27,332 nt of DNA from Fimenecus sp964457415 (GCA_964457415.1 CAYWFB010000016.1:1-27332), one strand, 5' to 3'. Shown: positions 7,621-14,900, counted from the stretch's first letter. Notes: generated by a model not told the origin, from the letters alone. Made by a program: numbers and translations.

Positions 7621-8499
7621 TTATTTCTTCTTGCTTGGCAATTCGCTTACAAGTGTTGACCCGAGCACTAACACCGCGCCGATTATACCGAAAATGCTCA
7701 TTTCTTCTTTCAGAATAAGCGCCGACAAAATTATAGCTACTACGGGGTCAATATAGCTAAAAATTGCCACAGTCTGTGTGTGAAGCTTCTCGATTGTGCC
7801 GAAATATAACGCATAAGAAAAGCCCGTGTGCACAACACCCACAACAAGAAGCATTATAACAACAATCGGCGTAACCACTACATGTGAATTGTCTTCAACG
7901 AGAATAGAATATGGAACAAGAACAGTTGCCGCACTAATAAGCTGAACTATTGTTTTGTCATAAATTGGCACATTTTCAATCTTCTTGTTAAGCACAATAA
8001 CCGAAGCGTAAAAAGCCGCCGCACCAAGACCTAAAAATACGCCTTTGAATTCCGATGCACCCGAAAAACCTGTTTCTATTACACCCGAAACCATAACAAC
8101 ACCCACAAGGGCAACAAGCACGCATACCGCTTTTTTAAAGGTAATTCTTTCTTTGAAAAGAAATGGTGAGGCAATAATAACAAAAACAGGCGCCATATAA
8201 TAACAAAGCGTTGCAGTTGCAACCGTTGTATATTGATATGACTCAAAAAGTAAAATCCAGTTTATACCGATAAATATTCCCGACAGACAAAGCAAAAGCC
8301 AATTGTTTTTTATTGCCTTAAACGAGATTTTGTCTTTTTTGATGAATATAAGCAAAATCAGAAACAACGCACCGATGTAACCCCTTGAAATTGCAAGAAG
8401 CCCCGATGACAACGGCACATATTTTCTGAAAATCCCGATTGTACCGAATATGAACATTGAAAGAATCAAACTGAATTTTGATTTGTTTGCGCTATTCAT
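7621..8499 (-). CDS. EamA/DMT-family transporter
   Basis: A 292-residue inner membrane protein with about ten helices in two repeated EamA halves. Landmarks are the opening LSMFIFGTIGIFRKYVPLSSG, the conserved arginine helix AISRGYIGALFLI, the end of half one with LVALVGVVMVSG, and the end of half two with IDPVVAIILSALILKEEMSIFGIIGAVLVLGS. Such proteins export metabolites such as amino acids, but the substrate cannot be read from sequence. The start at 8499 is preferred over 8538 because GAGGT lies 6 nt upstream. It stands alone and is convergent with the wall operon. Confidence 0.88.
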   Translation of the reverse strand: MNSANKSKFSLILSMFIFGTIGIFRKYVPLSSGLLAISRGYIGALFLILLIFIKKDKISFKAIKNNWLLLCLSGIFIGINWILLFESYQYTTVATATLCYYMAPVFVIIASPFLFKERITFKKAVCVLVALVGVVMVSGVIETGFSGASEFKGVFLGLGAAAFYASVIVLNKKIENVPIYDKTIVQLISAATVLVPYSILVEDNSHVVVTPIVVIMLLVVGVVHTGFSYALYFGTIEKLHTQTVAIFSYIDPVVAIILSALILKEEMSIFGIIGAVLVLGSTLVSELPSKKK

Positions 8500-8582
8500 A
8501 ATAACCTCGAAAAATTTGATGAGAGTATTATATAACATTATATTTAATTTTGCAATATTAATTGGAAGTCCGTCTATACATT

Positions 8583-8882
8583 TTAAATTTCATTTTCTTG
8601 AAAACGCACAAAAAATTTTGAACCAGCGCCTTTTCCAATCATAACATTTTTTTGTGCCTTTGCTAATCGATTCAATATTCTAAATGCTTGTGATTTTGTA
8701 ACATGAAGCAACTCAACAACGTCCGCTCTTCTTACATCACCTTGGTTACGCAACAATTCTAAAACTAGTTCATATAAAAAACACCTGCTACTTTTGAGGT
8801 AACAAGTGTGTAAAAACAGATTTAGATTTGCAATGTATGAATGTATATATGTAAAGTATTCAAAAACTGTTGAGTATTTCAT
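8583..8882 (-). pseudogene. Probable remnant of a winged-helix protein
   Basis: A 99-codon reading frame whose C-terminal part (about residues 36-96, bases 8777-8595) looks like a winged-helix domain: ELVLELLRNQGDVRRADVVE, then VTKSQAFRILNRLAK, then a basic wing GKGAGSKFFV. This resembles the C-terminal helix-turn-helix of larger ATP-binding or RecG-like regulators. The first 35 codons look like translated AT-rich promoter DNA and overlap the LytTR promoter in antisense. A good AGCAGGTG site at the junction leads to an ATG in another frame that stops after two codons. I therefore judge it a 5'-truncated or frameshifted relic rather than a working gene. Confidence 0.45.
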
Positions 8883-8915
8883 TTACAGAAGGTATAATTA
8901 CAACTGTAGCTACAG
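8870..8915 (+). promoter_or_regulatory. Promoter and leader palindrome of the LytTR operon
   Basis: TTGAGT (8870-8875), 17 nt, TATAAT (8893-8898). The expected start is near 8905, exactly where the perfect 12-nt palindrome CTGTAGCTACAG (8904-8915) begins. The palindrome overlaps the ribosome binding site AGAGAGGTG (8914-8922), so it could act as an operator or partly hide the site in RNA. ACTGTTGAG at 8866-8874 comes close to the published LytTR half-site consensus, hinting at autoregulation. Confidence 0.65.
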
Positions 8916-8928
8916 AGAGGTGTTTCTA

Positions 8929-9381
8929 TTGAAAATAAGATTAAATATCAATGATGAAGATTACGAAATAATTGAAAAAGAACTGCACAAACACGGGATA
9001 GAAACTGATGATGCAGCAGATTTGGTTTTAAGCAAAGTAAATGGTTTTGCTGAAAAACTAATTGTAAAAGATAAAGCAACAAACGAGCGGGTTATTTTAT
9101 CTTGTGATGATATTGTTTTACTTGAATCTTACGGTCACTTAATTGATGTCCGCACAAAAGATAACGTTTATTATGTAAACGAGAGACTGTATAGAATTTT
9201 TGAGCAACTTGATAAAATGAAATTTTTGCGTATAAGCAACAGTGTAATAGTTTCAAAAAACCAAATTATGAAAATCACACCGACACTTTCAATGAAGTTT
9301 ATCTTAACTTTATCTGATAATAGCCGTGTTGATGTAACACGAACTTACTATCAGTCTTTTAAAGAAACTATCGGCATTTAA
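8929..9381 (+). CDS. LytTR-domain DNA-binding regulator
   Basis: A 150-residue transcription regulator without receiver or sensor domain. A short N-terminal segment (1-50) precedes the LytTR domain (about 52-148): CDDIVLLESYGHLIDVRT, YVNERLYRIFEQL, FLRISNSVIVSKNQI and SRVDVTRTYYQSF are the expected strand and helix elements. A TTG start at 8929 is chosen since AGAGAGGTG lies 6 nt before it; the upstream ATG at 8806 would run through the promoter. The next gene begins 15 nt later and encodes a membrane protein. That matches the LytTR regulatory system layout (HdrRM/BrsRM in streptococci), in which the membrane partner restrains the regulator. The partnership here is inferred from gene order. 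Confidence 0.85.
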   Translation: MKIRLNINDEDYEIIEKELHKHGIETDDAADLVLSKVNGFAEKLIVKDKATNERVILSCDDIVLLESYGHLIDVRTKDNVYYVNERLYRIFEQLDKMKFLRISNSVIVSKNQIMKITPTLSMKFILTLSDNSRVDVTRTYYQSFKETIGI

Positions 9382-9396
9382 CAAGGAGGTAAAGAC

Positions 9397-10443
9397 ATGA
9401 ATTTAGCGTTGTATATAACAATAACAACGGTTATTGTATTGCTTTTATGTTTAAGTGTGTTTGTCTATTTTCAGATCTATAAAAAAAATATCAATAAAGC
9501 TTTAAATGATAAAGCAGGAAAACCTAAACATATGATTGAACCTTATAAAATTGTTTTTGTATTGGTCGTCTTTTTTGTATCTCTCGGAATCACTTTCACA
9601 AGTGTTGCGGGTTTTATGTATTCAAAAGACTATTTTGAATATGAAAAAAACACCACCGAAAATATGGCTGGTCGTACTATATATGTTGACTACAGCTTCG
9701 AGAATGTTAATTTACATCGTGTCAATTCAGCAGATACAGTAAGAATTGAACAGATTATTACGCAAAAATATCCGGGCAGAAATATTGATATTATTCCTGT
9801 ATATACTTTTTCTTCAGGTGTCTATCTTGAAGATAAACGAGTGAATGTGTATGCTATACCCAAAGAATTCTGTTCTTTCTTAGGTTTAACAGAAATGCAA
9901 AATGATACTGCTTATTTTTATAATGAAGAAATCAGTCAGGCGAATTTTGAAATCTGCGTAACAAAAATTGTTGAAAACGGATTTGTATCGGACAAACTCG
10001 AAAAACTGACTTTTGAAGCAAAAAACGGAGCTTCTGATAAATCACTTGTTTCAATTATTGAAAAAGAAAATATGACACCAAGCATGAAAGAAGACCCGAT
10101 ATGCTTTGTTACTTTGAATTCATTTTTCAAAATGGCTTCGATAATGCTTGAAACAGATATAAAAAATGAAGCGGATTTAGATAAATATAGTGAGCTTGCC
10201 ACTCTTAAAGGTATCTATATTTGTTGTGACAAATTGAGTCTTGTTAATTCCGTATCTTCAACATTGGTACAACAAAACTACAATGCACACACACCAATAG
10301 ACACCTTTGGAAGTTTTGAAAAAGTTTTACCAAACATTTTCTTAGTCTTTATACTTTCTTCTGCGGGCCTTGTGTTGATTTCTTCTGTAAATATTTATCT
10401 TACGATACGAACAATAAAACGAATCAAAAATAAAGACGACTGA
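9397..10443 (+). CDS. Membrane protein with large ectodomain, putative partner of the LytTR regulator
   Basis: A 348-residue protein with a strong AAGGAGGT site. Membrane segments are at about residues 3-27, 52-75 and 318-340. Between the second and third is a roughly 240-residue extracytoplasmic domain rich in Glu, Asn and Lys with no repeats. A short Lys-rich tail ends the protein. The layout recalls half of a MacB/FtsX-type permease (helix, large outer domain, helix ending VNIYLTIRTIKR), but the last two permease helices are missing and no ATPase gene is nearby. Likeliest role: signal-sensing inhibitor or sensor for the co-transcribed LytTR protein. It is much larger than the known HdrM/BrsM partners. 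No family can be named with confidence. Confidence 0.6.
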   Translation: MNLALYITITTVIVLLLCLSVFVYFQIYKKNINKALNDKAGKPKHMIEPYKIVFVLVVFFVSLGITFTSVAGFMYSKDYFEYEKNTTENMAGRTIYVDYSFENVNLHRVNSADTVRIEQIITQKYPGRNIDIIPVYTFSSGVYLEDKRVNVYAIPKEFCSFLGLTEMQNDTAYFYNEEISQANFEICVTKIVENGFVSDKLEKLTFEAKNGASDKSLVSIIEKENMTPSMKEDPICFVTLNSFFKMASIMLETDIKNEADLDKYSELATLKGIYICCDKLSLVNSVSSTLVQQNYNAHTPIDTFGSFEKVLPNIFLVFILSSAGLVLISSVNIYLTIRTIKRIKNKDD

Positions 10444-10839
10444 CATTTCACACCTGCTCTCCTCGTCAATGTCATTAAGTTAATGACAAAACAAGAAAAG
10501 TAAAAAAGACTGTTAAAAACAAAAGGATTATGCTATTCTGTAAGTGAAGCTGACAGCGTGTTTAATTGATGCGTTACGAGGTCGTGTTCTACCGGGGCGA
10601 ATTGGTGAAACATACCTTAGAATGATAGCTTCAACATCGGGTGGAGACACATTGCCGAGAAAAAGTTGTCTGCAAATATGTACAGCGACAGAAAAGTTTG
10701 CTTTGTAAGCATATTTTGTGTCGGATTTTTGAATTCTATTGTTAAATTTTCACAAAAATCTACATGCGACATTAAAACACCTTCCTTTTTGTTAATAATA
10801 ACACCCGGTTTGCGTTTTTGTTGCTTTAAAAAACATGAA
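10444..10839. other. About 400 bases without a secure gene; conserved-looking element
   Basis: The stretch holds a perfect 17-nt palindrome GTCATTAA-G-TTAATGAC (10471-10487), then an AT-rich spacer. A block of clearly higher GC follows (about 10541-10670). On the plus strand this block has a GTG-started reading frame of 54 codons (10544-10708, starting VKLTACLIDALRGR) without a ribosome binding site. On the minus strand it overlaps a 51-codon frame (10617-10772). The sharp composition change suggests an inserted or interspersed element, possibly a relic of a mobile element or a structured RNA. I cannot identify it. Confidence 0.4.
10617..10772 (-). CDS. Small open reading frame, 51 codons, uncertain
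   Basis: ATG 10772 is preceded by a strong GGAAGGTG site at the right spacing. The product begins MSHVDFCENLTIEFKNPTQN and ends LHPMLKLSF. The N-terminal half looks like a normal coding sequence; the C-terminal half runs antisense through the GC-richer block at 10541-10670. This suggests the 5' end of a gene cut by insertion of that block. No family is recognised. It could equally be a chance frame. Confidence 0.25.
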   Translation of the reverse strand: MSHVDFCENLTIEFKNPTQNMLTKQTFLSLYIFADNFFSAMCLHPMLKLSF

Positions 10840-10880
10840 AATCCGCCGTAGTTATAATCTAACCACAGCGGATTGCTTTT
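10840..10880. terminator. Terminator-like hairpin after the XRE repressor gene
   Basis: AATCCGC (10840-10846) pairs with GCGGATT (10868-10874) across a 21-nt loop, followed by GCTTTTTTATTT on the plus strand. On the reverse strand the downstream side has an A-run on the plus strand (10828-10833), so it could end the XRE gene. The stem is short and the loop long, so efficiency is uncertain. Confidence 0.45.
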
Positions 10881-10889
10881 TTATTTAAT

Positions 10890-11132
10890 TTATTTCAATT
10901 CCTGCTCCAAATTTTTAAAATCATCAGTATTAAAAAAATCAATTATTGAAATATCTAATCCATCACACAGCTTTTTAATAGTAACAATACCGGGATTTTT
11001 ACTTTCTCCATTCAATATGCTTTTTATAGTTGATTGCGACACCCCTGCCATATAACTCAATGCATTTGGAGTGATTTTCCTCTCTTTGCACAGCTCATAT
11101 ATTCTCTTTACAACCAAATCGTAGATACTCAT
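10890..11132 (-). CDS. XRE-family repressor, divergent from the zinc-ribbon gene
   Basis: An 80-residue Cro/C1-type DNA-binding protein: VVKRIYELCKERKITPNALS is helices 1-2, MAGVSQSTIKSILNGES the turn and recognition helix, and TIKKLCDGLDISIIDFF the closing helix common in clostridial phage-type repressors. It starts at ATG 11132 behind GAGGT. It diverges from the gene at 11287, and the 154-base space between them holds three matching palindromes. I infer that it represses both itself and that gene. A hairpin TCATCATAT (11141-11149) / ATATGATGA (11159-11167) lies in its own leader. Confidence 0.85.
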   Translation of the reverse strand: MSIYDLVVKRIYELCKERKITPNALSYMAGVSQSTIKSILNGESKNPGIVTIKKLCDGLDISIIDFFNTDDFKNLEQELK

Positions 11133-11161
11133 TTTTTACCTCATCATATAAAACTATGATA

Positions 11162-11268
11162 TGATGATATATCACTAATTATTCGCTTGTTAGTGATTTT
11201 TCACTACTTTTCTTCTTTTTTCTATTGACTTTTATGGTTACGTGTTTTAAAATAGTGATATATCACTA
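11162..11268. promoter_or_regulatory. Three operators and the promoter of the zinc-ribbon gene
   Basis: The promoter TTGACT (11225-11230), 17 nt, TAAAAT (11248-11253) is near consensus. A perfect 16-nt palindrome TAGTGATATATCACTA (11253-11268) begins on the last base of the -10 box and covers the transcription start. A second copy TAGTGATTTTTCACTA (11191-11206) keeps both half-sites. A third, TGATGATATATCACTA (11162-11177), differs at two positions and lies on the side of the divergent XRE gene. The spacing fits a repressor that blocks both promoters. Confidence 0.8.
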
Positions 11269-11286
11269 ATAAAGGGGATTTAAATT

Positions 11287-12285
11287 ATGTTTTGTAGTAA
11301 CTGCGGTAAGCAATTAAATGACACACAAAAATTTTGCCAATATTGCGGAACAGAAAATTTGGCGAGTTCCAATACACAAATTATTGAGCAAACTTATAAT
11401 CCTATGATTATAAATGAACAAGCCCAAAACCATTCTTTCAACCGTGATGTTCTTAATAATTATTTGTACAATGTTCGTGTGCTTGAGGTTGCAAAAAGTA
11501 ATTTATTGAAACTTAAAGATGATACATTATGTAGAATTGAAGGTCTTGGAATACCACAATTTTACAATGGCGCTTTCGGGTATAACAACACAAATTGGTC
11601 TGCTTTTGACGGTAAAGGGTTAGGAGCCGTTTGGGTATTTGCCGCTTTCATATTCTTCGGAATATGGATTGTCGGTGCAATAATATGTTGGATTTTTGAA
11701 TGTGAATTTACATTTTTTGGAATTTTGATGGCACTTACTGTTATTCTTGCCATTATTGGTTCAGTATGGTATGTTTACGATAGTGGTAAAGAAGATGACG
11801 AACACACTCAACTTATGAAAGAAGATGATAAAAGAGTTAAAATAGAGAATACAGAAAGAGAGCGTTTAATTTCAGAAGAAATTCCAAACATCGAAAATGA
11901 AATAGAAACAGTAGAAAGAATGTTAATCGAAGCTTACTCAATCAACATTATTCCGCTGAAATTCAGAAATATATATGCCGCATATTTTTTATATGACTAC
12001 ATATCTACCTCAACAGCAACCTTAAACGAAGCATTATTTGCGTGTGATTTAAATACAATCCAGGAAAAACTTGACACAATCATTGAGCAACAGCAAGAAA
12101 TCATAATGGAACTTGCTTATTCAAATGCATTAAATCAGCAAGTAATTCAACAAAATGAGCAGATATTGCAACACGCCATAGCGACCGAAAACAATACCGC
12201 CCTCGCCGCACAATACAGCAAGGTTGCGGCAACAAATACAGGTGTTACTGCATATATTCAGACATGTGAATATTTACGTCGATAA
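11287..12285 (+). CDS. Zinc-ribbon membrane protein with coiled-coil tail
   Basis: A 332-residue protein with AAGGGG upstream of the start. The N-terminus carries a four-cysteine zinc ribbon (CSNCGKQL, then CQYCGTEN, Cys3-Cys6 and Cys17-Cys20). Two membrane helices lie at about residues 117-138 and 142-162, followed by an acidic, charged stretch and a long helical region (about 185-325) rich in Gln, Glu and Asn that is probably coiled coil. I have seen similar proteins in clostridial genomes but know no function. It is controlled by a near-consensus promoter with an operator on the start site and faces an XRE repressor gene, so it is probably induced on demand, as in stress or mobile-element modules. 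Confidence 0.7.
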   Translation: MFCSNCGKQLNDTQKFCQYCGTENLASSNTQIIEQTYNPMIINEQAQNHSFNRDVLNNYLYNVRVLEVAKSNLLKLKDDTLCRIEGLGIPQFYNGAFGYNNTNWSAFDGKGLGAVWVFAAFIFFGIWIVGAIICWIFECEFTFFGILMALTVILAIIGSVWYVYDSGKEDDEHTQLMKEDDKRVKIENTERERLISEEIPNIENEIETVERMLIEAYSINIIPLKFRNIYAAYFLYDYISTSTATLNEALFACDLNTIQEKLDTIIEQQQEIIMELAYSNALNQQVIQQNEQILQHAIATENNTALAAQYSKVAATNTGVTAYIQTCEYLRR

Positions 12286-12292
12286 AACATTT

Positions 12293-12320
12293 AATCCGTC
12301 ATCAAAGGTGGCGGATTTTT
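12293..12320 (+). terminator. Terminator of the zinc-ribbon gene
   Basis: AATCCGTCATC (12293-12303), loop AAA, GGTGGCGGATT (12307-12317) with two G-U pairs, followed by a T run. It starts 8 nt after the stop codon. Confidence 0.82.
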
Positions 12321-12329
12321 ATATATACA

Positions 12330-12402
12330 AAATGTGGACAGAACGGGAGTTCTGTTCCCTACGCGATATTGCGGGACGATGTGGGCATCGTCCCCTACTT
12401 TT
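12330..12402. repeat. GC-rich interspersed repeat upstream of rpe
   Basis: A compact block of inverted repeats: AGAACGGGAGTTCT at 12339-12352 and GGGACGATG (12373-12381) pairing with CATCGTCCC (12387-12395). It is GC-rich against AT-rich flanks and carries no reading frame of note. It resembles the 'GGGACGATGTGGGCATCGTCCC' intergenic repeats I know from gut Clostridia genomes. It ends just before the rpe promoter. Confidence 0.55.
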
Positions 12403-12407
12403 TTCTA

Positions 12408-12436
12408 TTGTAATTTGGTTGAAAATATGATAAAAT
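12408..12436 (+). promoter_or_regulatory. Promoter of rpe
   Basis: TTGTAA (12408-12413), 17 nt, TAAAAT (12431-12436), with ATGA just before the -10 box. It lies 35 nt upstream of the rpe start. Confidence 0.6.
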
Positions 12437-12471
12437 AACTTAATAATATTTATTTTCTTGGAGTTTTGGCT

Positions 12472-13140
12472 ATGATGAAGATTTCACCATCAATTCTTTC
12501 TTGTGATTACGGTAAAATTGCAGAGGAATTAAAAGATATGGAGGCCTGCGGTGCTGACTATATGCACATTGATGTTATGGATGGTCATTTTGTACCCAAC
12601 ATCACTCTCGGCGCGCCCGTTGTTAAGTGCATCAAAAAGGCAACTACTGTCCCCTTTGACGTGCATCTTATGATTAGCGAGCCACTTAAATACATTGATG
12701 ACTTTGCCGCGGCAGGTGCCGATATTATCACATTCCATACTGAATGCAACTCACCCATAGACGAAACTATCGACAAAATTCTTTCTCACGGAATTAAGGC
12801 TTCACTCACCGTTAAGCCCGCAACACCCGTTGAGGAAATTCTTCCATACTTAGACAAGCTTTCAATGGTGCTTATTATGACCGTTGAGCCCGGCTTTGGC
12901 GGACAAAGCTTTATGGAAGATATGATGCCCAAAGTTGCACGCCTCCGTGAAGAAATCGGCCGTCGCAGACTTGACTGTGAAATCGAGGTTGACGGCGGAA
13001 TTAACGAAAAAACAATCGCCATCGCCGCAAAAGCAGGCGCAGATGTTTTCGTTTCGGGCAACGCAATATTCTCAAGCCCCGACCGCAAGGCTGCAATTGA
13101 GAAATTCAAGGCTATTGCAGAAGAGAATTACTGCAAATAA
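12472..13140 (+). CDS. rpe: Ribulose-phosphate 3-epimerase
   Basis: Interconverts D-ribulose 5-phosphate and D-xylulose 5-phosphate in the pentose phosphate pathway; a cytoplasmic TIM-barrel metalloenzyme. The first strand ISPSILSCDY, metal ligands in HIDVMDGHFVPN and DVHLMI, the phosphate loop and EPGFGGQSF, and the catalytic Asp in EVDGGIN are all present. The length of 222 residues is normal. ATG 12472 has TTGGAG 8 nt upstream; a TTG two codons earlier is also open. The 3' end overlaps the convergent mecA gene by 13 nt. Unlike in many Firmicutes it is not beside rsgA or the prpC/prkC kinase genes in this window. Confidence 0.95.
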   Translation: MMKISPSILSCDYGKIAEELKDMEACGADYMHIDVMDGHFVPNITLGAPVVKCIKKATTVPFDVHLMISEPLKYIDDFAAAGADIITFHTECNSPIDETIDKILSHGIKASLTVKPATPVEEILPYLDKLSMVLIMTVEPGFGGQSFMEDMMPKVARLREEIGRRRLDCEIEVDGGINEKTIAIAAKAGADVFVSGNAIFSSPDRKAAIEKFKAIAEENYCK

Positions 13141-13643
13141 ACCATTCCCAAATCTTCGGCATATTCAGAAAGGCGATATGTATCAACAGTTGAGCGTTTG
13201 CCGTATTCACCCATAAGTCTTATGGCTTTCGGCAAATCCGCGGGTATAGACAAAAAATAACTGTTATTCATTTTATACGCCTTGCATTTGCCGTTGTTAC
13301 CCTCTGTTTTTCTGGCAACAGAAATAAAATCCAGCAGATTATCAAGCTTTTCGGTCTCGAAAACGCAAAATTGCTCTTTTTTCACTCTGTACCGCGTCTT
13401 TTTCTCGGTAAAGGTGAGAATAAAAAAGCAACCTCCGCTTGGCACGGGCAAGGCTTCAACAATCACATTTTCGCCCTTTTCAAATCTTTCTGCCACATCG
13501 GTACGGCTTAAAATACTTTTGATTGCCGTGCGGGCTGTTTTTTCATCATTCTCTATATTTTCGTATGTAATGTGGTATCTCTCCATTTCTTCGAGGGACA
13601 GTTCAATTAACATCATATTATCGTTTAGCGCTTCATAAATCAT
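13128..13643 (-). CDS. mecA: MecA-type adaptor protein for ClpC
   Basis: A 171-residue adaptor that in Bacillus delivers substrates such as ComK to the ClpCP protease. The N-terminal domain (about 1-50) shows the family start with NDNMMLIELSLEEMERYHIT; a middle linker and a C-terminal ClpC-binding domain with FILTFTEKKTRYRV and DLPKAIRLMGEYGKRS follow. It is shorter than B. subtilis MecA (218 residues), as is common in Clostridia. GGAGGTAAT precedes the ATG and a TATAAT lies on the reverse strand at about 13672-13667. It converges with rpe and diverges from the Rnf-like operon. Its target proteins here are unknown. Confidence 0.8.
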   Translation of the reverse strand: MIYEALNDNMMLIELSLEEMERYHITYENIENDEKTARTAIKSILSRTDVAERFEKGENVIVEALPVPSGGCFFILTFTEKKTRYRVKKEQFCVFETEKLDNLLDFISVARKTEGNNGKCKAYKMNNSYFLSIPADLPKAIRLMGEYGKRSTVDTYRLSEYAEDLGMVYLQ

Positions 13644-13742
13644 TTTGATTACCTCCGCTGATAAAAATTATATCTTATTTCATCATATTACGCGGACGGG
13701 CAATGTGCAATAAATAAATATTGGAAAAGCGAGGAATCTAAA

Positions 13743-14900
13743 TTGACAAATTCAGCAACACAACAGAATAAAACTGAATTTATGGCTCTTCGCCGCATTA
13801 TGACAGATTACTCCATAATGCTCTCTGCCCCCATAATTGTAGGTATGTTTAGTTACGGAGTGAGAGTGCTTGTTTCTGTATTTTTAGGGGTGCTCACCTG
13901 TGCCTTATGCGGTAAGGTTGCCGAGAAAATTCTCAAGGTAAAATTCCCCTTGAGAGATTTTTCACCTTTCTTTTTAGGTGCCTGCACCGCGCTTATGTTA
14001 CCTGCAACTGCACCCTGGTGGCTTATAGTTTCTGCCTCTGCCTTTGCAATGGTGGTTTGCGTTGTGCCCTTTGGCTCGGCTAACGATGCACCTTTTGTTC
14101 CTCCCGCAGCGGCATTCTGCTTTGCCGCACTTTGTTGGAAAGACCTTGTTTTTGATTATGGGGAAACGGGCAATTCCGTAACAATGCTTTTAAGCCAAGG
14201 TAATTCTATTGGTGAAAATATCGCCGCCGTACTCGAGGTGCTTGTTGGCAATGTTCCCTCTGCAATAGGTACGGGCTCTGCGCTTGCTCTTTTCGGTGCG
14301 TTGATTTTTCTTGTTATCCGCCGACCAAAAGACAGTATTTCTTCACTTACATTTATTCTTGCGATAGTAGTTATGGCGCTTCTTTTCCCAAGAGTTGGCA
14401 CGGGCAGATTTATCTCGCTCATTATGGAGCTTTGCGGTGGTATGGTTCTTTTTTCAGCCGTATTCTTCATGTCATATCCCTCAATTTTACCCACCGGACT
14501 TATGCCACGCGCAGTCTGGGGATTTGTCAGCGGTATTATTTGTATGCTCATCCGTTACGTTGGTACTTTTGAAGAAACTGCGGTTTTTGGTATTCTTATT
14601 GCCTGCGCAATCGCTGATTTCTTTGACAAGCTTCCTCTCACCAAAAAAGAGAAAAAGCTTCTCATAAAAGAAGAGGAATTTATTGAAAATCCCGTACCCA
14701 CAGTTGTTCCTGACGAGGTGTTGAGTGAAATCCCCGATATTTCAGAGGAAGAAATTATAGAACAGACTGAAGAAACGGGAGAGGAAATCACAGAAGCTCC
14801 TGTTCAGGAAAGCGAAAGTCTTGAAGATATTATTTCAGAAGAAAATGATGTTACCGTTGAAGATTCTCCCTTTATAGCAGGAGGTGACGGCGATGAGTGA
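13743..14900 (+). CDS. RnfD/NqrB-like membrane protein with acidic tail
   Basis: A 385-residue polytopic protein homologous to RnfD, the flavin-carrying membrane subunit of the Rnf ferredoxin:NAD oxidoreductase. Matches include ALRRIM at the start, LMLPATAPWWLIV (RnfD: IPPLAPWWMVV), the NDAPFVPPAA loop (RnfD: GxGQNPFNPA), VGNVPSAIGTGSALAL, and the last helices IRYVGTFEETAVFGILIACAIADFFD. The flavin attachment motif S-x-A-T reads N-S-V-T (144-147), so covalent FMN at Thr147 is doubtful. The Asp-Pro of the later TDP motif reads Tyr-Pro. From about residue 305 a Glu-rich tail of 80 residues follows. The start is TTG 13743 with GCGAGGA upstream; ATG 13782 is an alternative. It overlaps the next gene by 8 nt. 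No clear promoter is seen. Confidence 0.85.
   Translation: MTNSATQQNKTEFMALRRIMTDYSIMLSAPIIVGMFSYGVRVLVSVFLGVLTCALCGKVAEKILKVKFPLRDFSPFFLGACTALMLPATAPWWLIVSASAFAMVVCVVPFGSANDAPFVPPAAAFCFAALCWKDLVFDYGETGNSVTMLLSQGNSIGENIAAVLEVLVGNVPSAIGTGSALALFGALIFLVIRRPKDSISSLTFILAIVVMALLFPRVGTGRFISLIMELCGGMVLFSAVFFMSYPSILPTGLMPRAVWGFVSGIICMLIRYVGTFEETAVFGILIACAIADFFDKLPLTKKEKKLLIKEEEFIENPVPTVVPDEVLSEIPDISEEEIIEQTEETGEEITEAPVQESESLEDIISEENDVTVEDSPFIAGGDGDE

Noticed and set aside
8806..8928. Longer LytTR protein starting at ATG 8806
   Set aside because: This stretch contains the -35 and -10 boxes and the leader palindrome; the TTG at 8929 has a well-placed ribosome binding site.
9397..10443. Complete FtsX-type ABC permease
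   Set aside because: Only three membrane helices are present, the last two permease helices are missing and there is no ATPase gene next to it.
10544..10708. 54-codon GTG-started gene on the plus strand
   Set aside because: It lacks a ribosome binding site and a recognisable family; kept only as part of the unexplained element.
12786..13109. Long reverse-strand frame inside rpe
   Set aside because: It is the antisense shadow of a clearly conserved gene and has no ribosome binding site or recognisable motif.
14156..14551. 131-codon reverse frame inside the RnfD-like gene
   Set aside because: Antisense shadow of a membrane protein gene whose own reading frame is supported by homology.
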